A stretch of DNA of 64,000 nt from Dendrolimus kikuchii (GCA_019925095.2 CM034411.1:14322001-14386000); one strand, 5' to 3'. Numbered from the stretch's first letter, positions 43,947 through 53,997 are shown. A program made the numbers and translations. Notes: generated by a model not told the origin, from the letters alone.

Positions 43947-44910
43947 TAATAATTATTTATCTGTGCAAGAACGGAGAAAGAACATAATTCCTGCCCCCGA
44001 AAGTCTTGTCATAAGACGTGACAAAAAAGAACTCGGCTTATAATAATAATGATGAGCTTATGTCATCGTCCTCTATAGGTAAGGTGCCTAGAAGGCTGGC
44101 AAGCTTACCTCGTTGGATTGCCATATTGGTCCGTTATCCGAGGTAGGCACCAGCCCTTTGTTCACCTGTACAGTCGCTTAACAGTTTTGAGATCTACCTT
44201 TAATAATTATTTATCTGTGTAAGAACGCAGAAAGAGCACTATTTCCTGCGCTCGAACGTCCTGTCGTAAGATGCGACAATAAAAGCTCAGCTTATAATAA
44301 TAATATTGAGCTTATGTCATCGTCCTCTATAGGTAAGGTGCCTAGAAGGCTGGCAAGCTTACCTCGTTGGATTGCCATATTGGTCCGTTATCCGAGGTAG
44401 GCACCAGCCCTTTGTTCACCTGTACAGTCGTTTAACAGTTTTGAGATCTACCTTTAATAATTATTTATCTGTGTAAGAACGCAGAAAGAGCACTATTTCC
44501 TGCGCTCGAACGTCCTGTCGTAAGATGCGACAATAAAAGCTCAGCTTATAATAATAATATTGAGCTTATGTCATCGTCCTCTATAGGTAAGGTGCCTAGA
44601 AGGCTGGCAAGCTTACCTCGTTGGATTGCCATATTGGTCCGTTATCCGAGGTAGGCACCAGCCCTTTGTTCACCTGTACATTCGCTTAAAAGTTTGGAGA
44701 TCTACCTCTAATAATTATTTATCTCTGTAAGAACGCAGAAAGAGCATTAATTCCTGCGCTCGAACGTCCTGTCGTAAGAGGCGACAATAAAAGCTCAGCT
44801 TATAATAATATTCAGCTTATGTCATCGTCCTCTATAGGTAAGAAGGCTGGCAAGCTTACCTCGTTCGATTGCCATATTGATCCGTTATTCGAGGTAGGCA
44901 CCACCACTGC
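43947..44910 (-). repeat. 254-bp tandem array built from LINE E and repeat B pieces
   Basis: Units start at 43947, 44201, 44455 and 44709, an exact 254-bp period; the last is partial. Each unit holds a B head (AGAACGCAGAAAGAGCA, GTCCTGTCGTAAGATGCG) and an antisense LINE E end (AIQRGKLASLLGTLPIEDDD on the minus strand). Units 2 and 3 are almost identical. Confidence 0.85.
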
Positions 44911-44939
44911 TCACCTCACTGATGTTAATTTCTTTGTGC

Positions 44940-45075
44940 ATCGTTAACCGAGCATTATATCCCCGTTGCCTCGGTGCGTTGGCTCCGACACCTAGGGTCT
45001 GCTTACTACTTTTTCTTTTCCACTTCGCTCGGTCTTTAGCATCCCCCGTTATGAGACCATTGATACGCATGTATA
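44940..45075 (-). pseudogene. LINE F C-terminus fragment
   Basis: Minus strand reads MRINGLITGDAKDRAKWKRK then SSKQTLGVGANAPRQRGYNA. It matches the frame at 61646-61763 (MRANGLKTGDAEDRAKWSRK). Confidence 0.7.
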
Positions 45076-45232
45076 TAAATAAATGGCGTACGTTGGTAAA
45101 CGAGTGACATGAAAATCGCTGTACCGATATTTTAACTATTCGTAGTAGTCCATTCATCTGCCCGTATATCGTAATCATTTTTCTCAACAATTACTAGCAC
45201 TACATGGATGACTTTTTTTGCGTATTTTTTAT

Positions 45233-45660
45233 ATAATTTAGAGAGAGAGATAAAACACTTTATTGCACACCAAAATATACAATTACAAAAACAGACCGTA
45301 TTTACAATATTTTCTAGGCAATAGGCGGCATTAGCGCTCGAAGCGATCTCTTCTAGGCAACCTAAATAAAAGAAATTTGAATCAGGCGATGTAGGTGGTG
45401 CAGGAATAAGGCAATAAATACATAAATACTCGAACTAATTTAAGAAATAAATATTTAAATATGATAATGATTATATTGTGTTAATCAGACATGGCTATAT
45501 ATGGACAAATGGTGTTTTCTGAGTAAATTTCTAAATGTTGGTAAGGATTTAGCCTCTTTAACAGTCAGAGGCGGCATATTCCAAAGTTTGACAGCTTGCA
45601 CTGTAAAAGAATTATCATAATAGGATAAAGTGTGTGCATAATTTAACACATTTCTAATAG
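45233..45660 (-). pseudogene. LINE J C-terminus and 3' UTR
   Basis: Minus strand reads NSFTVQAVKLWNMPPLTVKE, AKSLPTFRNLLRKHHLSIYS and stop (about 45490-45640). A UTR with GATCGCTTCGAGCGC and GTGCAATAAAGTG follows, and a GAGAGA-type end at 45233. Broken upstream by LINE A copy 12. Confidence 0.7.
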
Positions 45661-45710
45661 CTTTTCACAAATGGGTCAAGTAGTAATTTTCTTACTGTAA
45701 AATTATTACA

Positions 45711-46091
45711 TACATACATACATAACTTCACGCCAGTTTCCTTGCGGAGTAGGCACGGACCACAGAGCGCCATTCAGGCTTATTCTTACACACCTCACTT
45801 GCTTCTTTGACATTCATAGCTCTTGTCATGCACGCTCGTCTGTTCTTAACGCTCCTGACATCACCTTCTGCTAGTACACGATCAATTTGATCATGGAAGG
45901 TGTGTCGTGGCCTTCCACGACTTCTGCATCCATCCACTTTTGGATTGTATATCTGTTTAGTTATTCTTTCCACATGCCCGAACCACCGGAGCATTCCTTT
46001 CCTTACCTTCACCCCGACACTCTTTCTTACTTCGGTATTACGAACGCGGTCCGCGAGCGTCACTCCGCAGATTTTGCGGATTATTAATGAG
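45711..46091 (-). mobile_element. RTE-like LINE A, copy 12
   Basis: 111-codon open minus frame from MTLADRVRNTEVRKSVGVKV to RKLA stop; small deletions remove KRVGLKE and HDERM. TSD ATTATTACA at 45702-45710 and 46092-46100. Confidence 0.88.
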
Positions 46092-46100
46092 ATTATTACA

Positions 46101-46263
46101 TGTAACCAAATAAGAGGATTTGACTAGTAGCGAGATTGCAGTCTGAGTTTTTGTCTGAAGCAGCCTTGTTTCGCTTCATGCCTGTCATCTTCAACCTTAC
46201 AGATAATTGGATACGACCTCATTTTCCTTTAAACGTAGTCTCCTAAAAATGAAATATTGAACA
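46101..46263. other. Spacer
   Basis: Short stretch, possibly more of LINE J 5' of the break. Not resolved. Confidence 0.3.
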
Positions 46264-46275
46264 TATAAATTAAAT

Positions 46276-46419
46276 GAGTGATGATGGTGATGCCAGGAGC
46301 CTTAAGAACAGACGAGCGTGTATGACAAGAGTTTTGAATGTCAAAGAAGCAAGTGAGGTGTGTAAGAATAAGCCTGAATGGCGCTCTGTTGTTCTTGCCT
46401 ACCCCGCAAGGGATGTATG
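46276..46419 (+). mobile_element. RTE-like LINE A, copy 13
   Basis: Starts near GATGCCAGGAGCCTTAAGAA and ends in a very short ATGT tail, with a deletion of the ELA codons. TSD TATAAATTAAAT (12 bp) at 46264-46275 and 46420-46431. Confidence 0.85.
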
Positions 46420-46460
46420 TATAAATTAAATTTCTTTTACTGTCATTCGAATCGTGATAA

Positions 46461-47382
46461 TCTATACTAATATGTAAATGCGAAAGTAACTCTGTTTTAT
46501 TATCTCTTCACGACTATACAGCTGAACGAATCTTAATAAAATTAGGCAACGAAATAGGTCCTAGTATCCTGGGTAAGAATAAAGATTTCCTATTATTTCC
46601 AGAACGTTTAAGTGGCAGAATTAAAAGATTAAAATTTTGAATGGGTGAGTTATAAAAATAATGTGTTTCAAGCTTATATAATAGTAACAACAATTTTTAA
46701 TTATTTTTTTCATTTTTCAGGGTTTTAAGATTTTACTTTTTTATATAAAAAAATGTTTTATATAATGTTCTAAAAATTTTTTTTTTGTTTAAAAGAATCT
46801 ATAATATTTTAAAATTCTAAACTACCCGTGTCTATGCATGGAAGCGATTAAAAAGAAACAACTGGTATAAACTATATAAACGACTGGGAACACGATGCAC
46901 TTTTTTTAGATTTATAGATTTCCTGCGGCCGGGTGGCCTGTCGTAAGAGGCGACAAAACAACCCACAGCCAGGTGGTAGGGCATTTGCCCGACTGGATGG
47001 CTACCACCCCTGGTCTAAAGCATGTCGCCATAACAACCTTGTGTTGTGTTCCGGCATTAGTGACCAGGTTCCAGTCTCCCTTAAGAGAGCAGCAGCGCAT
47101 TTGTAGCACCTTTGGTGTTGCAAATGTCCATAGGCGATGGTAACTGCTTTCCATCAAGTGGGCCGTCTGCCTGTCTGCTAAACTCCTGCAATAAAAAAAT
47201 TAAAAAAAAAAAAGATTTTTTGTTTCTTTGTTCGGGATTCATGTAAAAACTACAGCTTCGATTTCGATGCGGTTTTCGCTGATCGACAGTTAATTATTAG
47301 ACTTTATTTCTGCGCTACTTTATCCTGGGAATCCCGTGGGAATTTCATGTCAAGCGTGAACGAAGTCGCGGGTATATCCTGG
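46461..47382 (+). mobile_element. Helitron-like repeat H, copy 5 (both ends present)
   Basis: Preceded by A and starts TCTATACTAATATGTAAATG. Ends GTGAACGAAGTCGCGGGTAT then ATCCTGG, followed by T. TC...CTRR ends between A and T fit Helitron insertion. Contains repeat B copy 13. Non-coding. Confidence 0.65.
46917..47213 (+). mobile_element. SINE-like repeat B, copy 13
   Basis: From ATTTCCTGCGGCCGGGTGGC to CTAAACTCCTGCAATAAAAA. Flanked by AGATTT on both sides (weak TSD in AT-rich DNA). Sits inside Helitron H copy 5. Confidence 0.82.
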
Positions 47383-48310
47383 TACATGAATATAAATGCG
47401 AACAATATCACGAGTCATTGATAGTTTCATTAAAGAAATGTGCTTAATAATTACAAGTTTTAATATACTTACTTGTATACTTCGTGATATGATACATTGT
47501 ACTACTATCTGACAATTAGTATTGTAATAGGCGTAATGCGTAAGTATATGATTTACTACTGGATCTAATCAAAGATCAAATATTTTATCAACTATGTAGT
47601 CGTGTCATATGGTATTGTTCGCCTTAAAATATTATTCCGATCTTTAGACGGTCAGATTGCAACTTTTCGCAATAAAGCAATTAAATTACTTGACACAAAA
47701 AATAACTCGGCCAAGTGCGTGTTAGTCCGCGACAACAGTCTTCCGTAGAAATGGCAAATACCCTACCAACTGGCTTCATATAAATTCTGAAGATACGTGT
47801 TGAAATTTGCATCGAGAATATACATCAGGTAGCCAGAATTAGCATAGCTGAACAAAAATGCTCAAACGTCGCCATCTTTACGCTATTTAACTAATTAGTC
47901 CAACTCTTAACGTGTGTTGAGGGTACTTCCCATTTCGGCCTGTAACGAACTACAACTCTCAGGTTAAAGTCTGTACTTTTTTTGAAATAATAATACAATA
48001 ATTCATTCAAAGTATTAGAAAACTGATATGTTAAGAAAGAATTATATTGTAAAAAGATAGGAGGTATTAATAATAATGCGGGATTTTGTGAGTTTTTTTT
48101 TGTTTCCGTGTGGTAGAACTTTATATGTGATATCGCGGGTGCGTAACTGCGTCCCTTTATGACCGGCCAGATTTATTTATATCCTATATTTATCTTTGCG
48201 GTCATGACTATATCAGAATCGTAAATTAAGTAATATCAAATAGTTATACAAATCTGAAAACTATTATTAGGATTGATTTTCTAATTTTCTTTTATGGTGA
48301 TAATAACTAG
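47383..48310. other. Spacer, nothing recognised
   Basis: About 930 bp. A fragment near 47745-47775 (GGCAAATACCCTACCAACTGG) may be a tiny B relic. Confidence 0.4.
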
Positions 48311-48532
48311 TCTTACCGCCATTTTGTCGCAAGCGACATTTGGACTTAAGTATATTTTTTGTTGCAAAAGGTATATTAAACTATTATTTTGTTTTAAGAT
48401 TTTCGGTTTTAGCAACATTAGACCCTACTGAATCAAAAACTAAGTCTTGAAACAAAATAATAGTTTGAAATATCTTTTACAACAAAAAATATACATAGAT
48501 CCCAATGTGGCTTACGATAAAATGGCGGTTAG
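48311..48532. mobile_element. Long-palindrome MITE M1, copy 2
   Basis: CTTACCGCCATTTTGTCGCA to GATAAAATGGCGGTTAG, with the same AAAATAATAGTTT and TTTTTGTTG inner arms as copy 1. Confidence 0.75.
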
Positions 48533-48602
48533 TAGGTTATTAGTATTTTTACATGATATATAATATATAAACAAATGCAATAAGTTATATTTATATTGTA
48601 GA

Positions 48603-48790
48603 CGTCCATATAAGAATAATAGCTCAGAGAAGTCCTACTGCTGGATTCGGACCTCCCACTATTGGGGAAGTTCCAGGTCTGTCACATTGGTTATCTCGAT
48701 GTGCAGGTTTCATCACGATGTTTTCCTTCACCGTTGTTAGCACGTGTTAATTGTAACATTGGTGTGCACAACTTGATTATAAATTTGACA
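48603..48790 (-). mobile_element. tRNA-derived SINE S1, copy b (body only)
   Basis: Minus strand contains AACACGTGCTAACAACGGTG, AAGGAAAACATCGTGATGAA, ACCTGCACATCGAGATAACC and GGAGGTCCGAATCCAGCAGT. The tRNA-like head is missing. Confidence 0.72.
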
Positions 48791-48835
48791 GTTTCGCAAC
48801 TAAAAATTCGTTGTCCAAATCTACTTTCCGGGTTA

Positions 48836-48905
48836 TAATTTAACGTAAGCGCGGCATTTTACTTGATTTTTGATTCGACGTTTCAGCCACTGTAATTATG
48901 ATTGT
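48836..48905 (-). mobile_element. Old PLE terminal fragment
   Basis: TAAGCGCGGCATTTTACTTG then GATTCGACGTTTCAGCCACT matches the PLE terminal block. The hairpin is decayed. Confidence 0.5.
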
Positions 48906-49219
48906 GTAATAGTCGCGAAAATTTATTATACTAACGTAGTCTATTGTGTTCCGTAACGGGAAGTACTCGACGCCTCGTTTCGTGATAATTTTCAAAACGA
49001 ATCGCTCTGATTTACTGAACAATTAGTTGTAAATTGTGGGACAAAAACCTCTACATTTGTACACCATGAAGAACAATGGTGTAAGAAATATGTTAGCAGT
49101 TCTACATTTTCTACTTGCTATACTTTAATTATACCAATCATTGTTGTTTAGTTCTCCAATTGTTGTTGTACTAAGGAATTTTAGTTCTACCCGATCAATA
49201 GAATGTATAATTATAGGGA

Positions 49220-49572
49220 CTTGTAGTCGCCCAGTGGTCGGAATTCGACCATAATTAATTTAAATTATAAGTTTGAACATCACTAAGGTTCTGTTGTCAA
49301 AGACTATAACTTCTATAATCACAGATTTCGCCAAGGCTACACTGTTGATTTGACTTTAACAATAAACAAAAGACTATATATGTGTGTGAGTCAAATACAG
49401 GCGTATTGTTTTTTTATTGATTTGATGTATTTTTTATGCTTGATTTTAAAAAATATTAGCATTCTGCACTCCTCTATATAAACTATAAGTGTGCGAAATT
49501 TCATACTCCTCCGTCCGCGCAATTTTCGTAAAAATGGGTACAAAGTTTTTGCTTTATGTATTGATATATAGA
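49220..49572 (-). mobile_element. Non-autonomous Helitron-like repeat P, copy 2
   Basis: Minus-strand start TCTATATATCAATACATAAA after an A. The far end GGTCGAATTCCGACC plus CACTGGGCGACTACAAG is a decayed hairpin and CTAG. Aligns along its whole length with copy 1. Confidence 0.65.
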
Positions 49573-49639
49573 TATTTATTTTATAATAAATTAATTACAT
49601 TTTTCTTTAAACACTATATTAAAAAAAAAGGTAATAAAC

Positions 49640-49861
49640 CGATGTCCGCCGGCAGCGGGGCTTGGGGCCCAAAACTACTGATGGCGAGGGCTCTAAGGAC
49701 AGGAACCTCCTCAGAACCCGTGCCGTGTCCAAGAGTGATGACTTATGTATTTGGCCCTTCATCCAGCATCCTAGAGAGATCCGCTCTAGGTGACGGTCGA
49801 GGCTCTTCGTTATAAGACCGTTGATGGTGATAACTATCGGCACAATGATGGTTGACTCCAC
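49640..49861 (-). pseudogene. LINE Z C-terminal fragment
   Basis: Minus strand reads MESTIIVPIVITINGLITKS, LDRHLERISLGCWMKGQIHK and SSLLDTARVLRRFLSLEPSP. This 'VxNGLxxKxLDxHLxxLSLG..KGxxQKAxLLDTARxxRRFL' pattern is a recurrent C-terminus in insect non-LTR polyproteins. The frame ends in low-complexity DNA. Confidence 0.65.
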
Positions 49862-50050
49862 ATATTAATATAATGATTACATGACAGTAACAATAACCAA
49901 CACACAAACACACATTTTATTATTTGGGTCGTTTAACTATTGCCCTATAAGAAAGATTCGCACTGAAAATCAGCGTTGTGTCGTATATAATTCCGACACA
50001 GCAATAAGCCAAGTGCAAACCTTGTTTGCTGAAATGCGGCATATCATTAT

Positions 50051-50662
50051 TCGTGCCGGAACGGAGAAAGAATACAATTTCCTGCGTTGGGACGGCCTGT
50101 CGTAAGAGGCGACACAATCAGGGCCCTCCAGCATCTAGGGAGCGGAGGAGTCTTCACCCCTGTTGACGAAGTGAGTTTGCCCTGATTCTCGTGGCACTGT
50201 CAAGCACTGATGCGTTAGGATCAGCATGAGCGTAACTATGTTCTAAGTCTCACGCTCTTCCTGCCATAAGCGCGGGGCACACGGGAGGAGGGTGGTTTTA
50301 GTGGAGTATTGATTAGTCGAGTCTCCACACAAGCCGGCGATTTGACTCCGGTGCCCATTCGTGGTCTCAGCTCTCGTCGCTTTGGTCTAATCCCTAGTAA
50401 AGGACCCAGTAGTGTGCGAAATGCATTTCCCCCGCCTTAAAAAAAAAGAGGCGACACAACAACCCAGTCTTGTGGTAGGATATTTGCTCGTCTGGATGTC
50501 TACCGCCCCTGATCTAGAGTATATCGCCATAACAACCTTTAGTTATGTTCCCCGCATTGGTGGCCAGGTTTCAGTCCCGCTTTAGAGTCCATAAGCGATA
50601 GTAACCGCTTTCCATGAGATGGGCCGTCTGCCTGTCTGCTGAACTCATTGAATACAAAAAAA
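50051..50662 (+). mobile_element. SINE-like repeat B, copy 14, split by an R-type LINE
   Basis: Head TCGTGCCGGAACGGAGAAAG to tail CTGAACTCATTGAATACAAA, interrupted at the GTAAGAGGCGACACAA site. With its 3' flank it duplicates the backbone at 28621-29460. Confidence 0.82.
50118..50447 (+). mobile_element. R-type LINE 3' end, copy 2
   Basis: Same 3' UTR as 16413-16784 (GTTCTAAGTCTCACGCTCTT, GCGGGGCACACGGGAGGAGG, TTTCCCCCGCCTTAAAA). TSD GAGGCGACACAA (14 bp if the preceding AA is counted) at 50106-50117 and 50448-50459. Confidence 0.85.
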
Positions 50663-50749
50663 ATACAATTTCTTAAAATTAGCATTTTATAAAAATTACA
50701 TATGAGCAATATATTTCTTCTTTATTATATACTATACTTCTTCTTATAA

Positions 50750-51040
50750 GTCGTGGTAGCGTAATGGCTAGCGCACGCGTCCCAGACCCAAAGGGCGCGG
50801 GTTCGATCCTGGCCGGAACGCATGCACCGCTTAGGCAGTTTTCTGACCTAATGTGCATATTGTTACGATTACCACGTGCTAATAACGGTGAAGGAAAACG
50901 TCGTGATGCAACCTGCACATCGAGATAACCGATGTGTCAAACCTGCCAAGCCGCCTTGGACAAGCGTGGCGGGTATACTGTCCGTTCCCCCCCCTATAGT
51001 GGGAGGCCCGAGCCCAGCAGTGGGACATTTATGGGCTGCT
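50750..51040 (+). mobile_element. tRNA-derived SINE S1, copy c (full length)
   Basis: A box TAGCGTAATGG (50757-50767), B box GGTTCGATCC (50800-50809), then the body AACGGTGAAGGAAAACGTCG, CCTGCACATCGAGATAACCG, and the end GCCCGAGCCCAGCAGTGGG with ACATTTATGGGCTGC. An AT-rich run joins it to LINE A copy 14. Best reference copy of S1 here. Confidence 0.82.
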
Positions 51041-51062
51041 ATTATTATATATTATATATTAT

Positions 51063-51513
51063 AATAAAGAGCATGAAAGTAGAGTAAACGCGATCGAGAT
51101 GCGAGCACTGCGCAAAATCTGCGGAGTGACGCTCGCGGACCGCGTTCGTAATACCGAAGTAAGAAAGAGAGTTGGTCTGAAAGAGAGTGACGGGGTGAAG
51201 GTAAGGAAAGGAATGCTCCGGTGGTTCGGGCATGTGGAAAGAATGCATGATGAAAGAATGACTAAACAGATATACAATGCACAAGTGGATGGATGCAGAA
51301 GTCGTGGAAGGCCACGACACACCTTCCATGATCAAATTGATCGTGTACTAGCAGAAGGTATGTCATTAAGAACAGACGAGCTTGCATGACAAGAGTTATG
51401 AATGTCAAAGAGGCAAGTGAGGTGTGTAAGAATAAGCCTAAATGGCACTCTGTTGTTCGTGCCTACCCCTTAAGGGAACTGGCGTGAAGTTATGTATGTA
51501 TGTATGTATGTAT
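51063..51513 (+). mobile_element. RTE-like LINE A, copy 14
   Basis: 96-codon frame from MRALRKICGVTLADRVRNTE to RVLAEGMSLRTDELA (a 7-bp deletion shifts the end), then remaining 3' sequence and (ATGT)n. Its right-hand TSD AATATATTTCTTC (51514-51526) pairs with 50708-50720, beyond the SINE. Confidence 0.85.
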
Positions 51514-51526
51514 AATATATTTCTTC

Positions 51527-51997
51527 AAATAAACTTTTTCTTTATTTCTTACATTATACATACTATAATATCTCCAATCTAAGCAACTTACGTTTGTGTT
51601 ATAGGTATGCAGATTGAGTGCAACGGTTCTATGAGAACAATCAATAATATTGCACCATATATAGCAGGTTGAGCAAAAAAATATTGCACCATATATAAAA
51701 CTGAACTATTCTAAAAGGCTTCTTATCTATGAAAGCACATAGTATACATAAGTAAATAAATGTATATACATCAGAACATTAACTGAAATAATCTGTTACT
51801 ATCGCGACTTTAGAACATTGTTCTATTTTGTATGTGATAAGTTGATAACGCTCAAGATGTCGCCTTGAGACAGCCGTACTCTATCTTGCACATATGCTGT
51901 CAAAATTAGATATTTTATCTTAGTAATTTTTCAAGTATAACGATAAGGAGTAAGTTAGAAGTTTGCTTAGAAGTAACAATGAAACGTGTTGTCATTT
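51527..51997. other. Backbone repeat, then spacer
   Basis: 51527-51625 (AAATAAACTTTTTC, ATCTCCAATCTAAGCAACTT) duplicates 28980-29460. The rest is unassigned. Confidence 0.5.
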
Positions 51998-52055
51998 AAT
52001 AAAACTACGTTTTAACGGTTTTAAGCGCGGTAATTTTATTTGATTTTGGTTTTTC

Positions 52056-52095
52056 TGACGTTTCGGCCACTTTGCAGTGGCCGTGATCACGGAAG
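52056..52095 (-). other. Hammerhead-ribozyme-like fold in PLE terminus (degenerate)
   Basis: On the minus strand: CCGTGATCACGGCCACTGCA then AAGTGGCCGAAACGTCAG. A 7-bp hairpin is followed by GAAACGTC, as in the second half of a hammerhead core after stem II. The expected CTGANGA before the stem reads GTGATCA, so two core positions differ and activity is doubtful. Confidence 0.4.
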
Positions 52096-52353
52096 ACAAA
52101 GATGTCAAGTGTCAACGAGTATTGTTAAAGTTTTATTTAGCCTACCGCCAACTTGTTAATTTTAATTATTTAATTTTAATTTTGTTTATGGTTATTATTA
52201 ACTCTATGGGAGCGTAATCTAATTTACTACCGCTTCGCAACATGTATGGCTTGAAGAAAATAAGCGGCGCAAGAAACTCTTCAGCAAACATGCCTAGCTC
52301 TAATAATTTTATATAATATTAAAATGGGTGGAAGGAAAAAATAAAAGTAATTA

Positions 52354-52989
52354 TCAGTCAAGTTGGTTTGTGTTCCGTTGTACGCAGAAAGAGCTCACAG
52401 TGTCTTTAGGTCTGGCAGCTGCTTTTTGCTGGGTTTGGGTCTTAATAGTTTTGATGATTGGATCCCAAACAGGTGGTACTTGCCAACCATGTTCTCTATT
52501 GAAATTTGGATGTTTTTTGATTTCAATAGCCTCACGCATCATTCTAGGTATGAAACGATTCTCTTTCGCGAGGATTTGTGGGTTATCGAATCTGATGTAG
52601 TGGTTGGGTTTATCCAGCGTGTGTTCACTGATCGCAGACTTCGTAGACCTTGTGTGTTTCATGTCAGCAATGTGTTCTTTTACTCGTGTTTTTATGCTCC
52701 TCTTTGTTTGCCCAATGTATGACAATCCACACTCACAATCGAGCTTGTACACAACTGCATCCTGGAGTGGGATATTGCATTTCACAGGTCTCAGAAATTG
52801 GGTAATCTTTTTCTGCGGCTTGAAATATGTTTTGATTGAAGCTCGCCTGAGGATGTGGCCAATTCTGTTTGTGACCCCCTTGATGTAGGGTATGGTAGCA
52901 GGGTACCGCTCAACTGAAGGTGGTTTGGGGCCTTTGTGACGTTGGTGTGGAGTCTTCAGTTGATTGCGTTGTAAAAAAATCTTCAACAT
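52354..52989 (-). CDS. GIY-YIG endonuclease domain of a Penelope-like element
   Basis: 211 codons, the longest open frame in the window. Residues 25-65 ([20 protein letters not shown] and following) match the linker seen before the nuclease in Penelope-like proteins. Residues 79-106 form the GIY-YIG core: [17 protein letters not shown] with YIG at 91-93, then R97 and R102 in [11 protein letters not shown], and Cys85/Cys87 with His106/His112 as possible metal ligands. A candidate catalytic Glu is E153 in MMREAIEI. In the family this enzyme nicks DNA to prime reverse transcription. The ATG is simply the first in the surviving frame; the RT domain that should precede it is gone, so the protein is probably not functional. 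Absence of frameshifts suggests a fairly recent copy. Confidence 0.82.
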   Translation of the reverse strand: MLKIFLQRNQLKTPHQRHKGPKPPSVERYPATIPYIKGVTNRIGHILRRASIKTYFKPQKKITQFLRPVKCNIPLQDAVVYKLDCECGLSYIGQTKRSIKTRVKEHIADMKHTRSTKSAISEHTLDKPNHYIRFDNPQILAKENRFIPRMMREAIEIKKHPNFNREHGWQVPPVWDPIIKTIKTQTQQKAAARPKDTVSSFCVQRNTNQLD

Positions 52990-52999
52990 CGGGCGTGAT

Positions 53000-53440
53000 T
53001 ATGGTCAAGCCAAATACCAGCTGGAGGCGTTGGAATCAATTGAGAAAAGAGCCAGGAAGCTGGTCGGCAATGATCGTCTTTTTTATGCTCGACTTCAGAG
53101 TCTAGAGCATAGACGCAAGGTCGCGGGGCTGACTGTCTTCTATCGGATACATTTCGGGGTGTGTTCCTTAGAATTCCACGAGCTGATTCCTCCATCCCCA
53201 TTTTACCATCGGACAACCAGACGCACCGGTTTGCGCCACCGTTACATGGTGGAAATACCACCAGTCAGAACGAAGCGTTTCGCTTCATCTTTTCTGGTGC
53301 GCACTGCCGAAGAGTGGAATAATTTGCCGGAGTCTGTTTTTCCTGACAAATACAATCTTGAAGTCTTCAAGTCACGAGTGAATAGGTATTTTCTAAGTAA
53401 GCGTGCTCCATCCTAGACTGCGTCATCACTCAACATCAGG
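53000..53440 (+). pseudogene. LINE C RT C-terminus (5'-truncated)
   Basis: Open to the TAG at 53414-53416: [80 protein letters not shown] and [11 protein letters not shown]. Same family as bases 1-205. The first codons of the open frame (52964-52999) belong to the PLE junction. No catalytic RT motif is included; this is the thumb and C-terminal part. Confidence 0.82.
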
Positions 53441-53459
53441 TGAGACAGTGGTCAAACGG

Positions 53460-53533
53460 TTGTTTTGTCGCCTTATACGACAGGCCGCGCCCGGCCGCAA
53501 GAATATGTATTCTTTCTCCGTTCCTGCACAGAT
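53460..53533 (-). mobile_element. SINE-like repeat B, head fragment
   Basis: Reverse complement of the B head only (CAGGCCGCGCCCGGCCGCAA, TTCTTTCTCCGTTCCTGCAC). It replaces the normal LINE C tail. Confidence 0.7.
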
Positions 53534-53619
53534 GAAACTAACTAACTATTCTTAAATACAATATTTTTAATATCTTCATTATATTAAATTTTTATGTTAG
53601 TGCTATTTGCCCCCGTCTA

Positions 53620-53997
53620 ACTGTAAACTACTTAAATTACAAAACTTGACAAAATAGTCAAAAATCACACAACCTGCCCTACATTTCGGGACAACCTTTA
53701 CATAAATCTATCCCTTATTCCGGGATGAAAAGTATCCTATATCCATCCTAGATATTGAACTTAAATATACATCGAACTGATGTTAAAACGGTCCAATAGC
53801 TTTTCCGTGAAAGCTAACAGCCGAACAAAGAAATATATTTTTATCCCGGAAACTATCCCATTTTTCGGCATAACAAGTATCATATGCCCATCCTCAGCAT
53901 CTAAACTATATACTGAGTTTCAGCCAAATCCGCCCAGTCTTTCCGTGAAAGAGCAACAGACAGACAGACAGAGTTGCTTTCGCATTTATAATATCAA
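53620..53997 (-). mobile_element. Helitron-like repeat, decayed
   Basis: Minus-strand start region ATATTATAAATGCGAAAGCA then ACTCTGTCTGTCTGTC, like the H-type 5' end at 46461. The interior has TATCCCGGAA-type blocks. 3' terminus not identified. Confidence 0.5.

Larger units (their letters stand above)
51998..52990 (-). mobile_element. Penelope-like retroelement, 5'-truncated, copy 3
   Basis: Minus-strand element: GIY-YIG frame, a 3' untranslated region with AAGAGTTTCTTGCGCCGC, and a terminal block with hairpin and palindrome, ending AACGTAGTTTTATT at 51998. Copies 1 and 2 (7124, 11378) are pieces of the same 3' end. The reverse transcriptase part is missing; the 5' border meets LINE C near 52990. 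Confidence 0.8.

Noticed and set aside
44201..44708. CRISPR-like array (regular repeats)
   Set aside because: Units are 254-bp tandem repeats without spacers, made of TE fragments in a eukaryotic genome.
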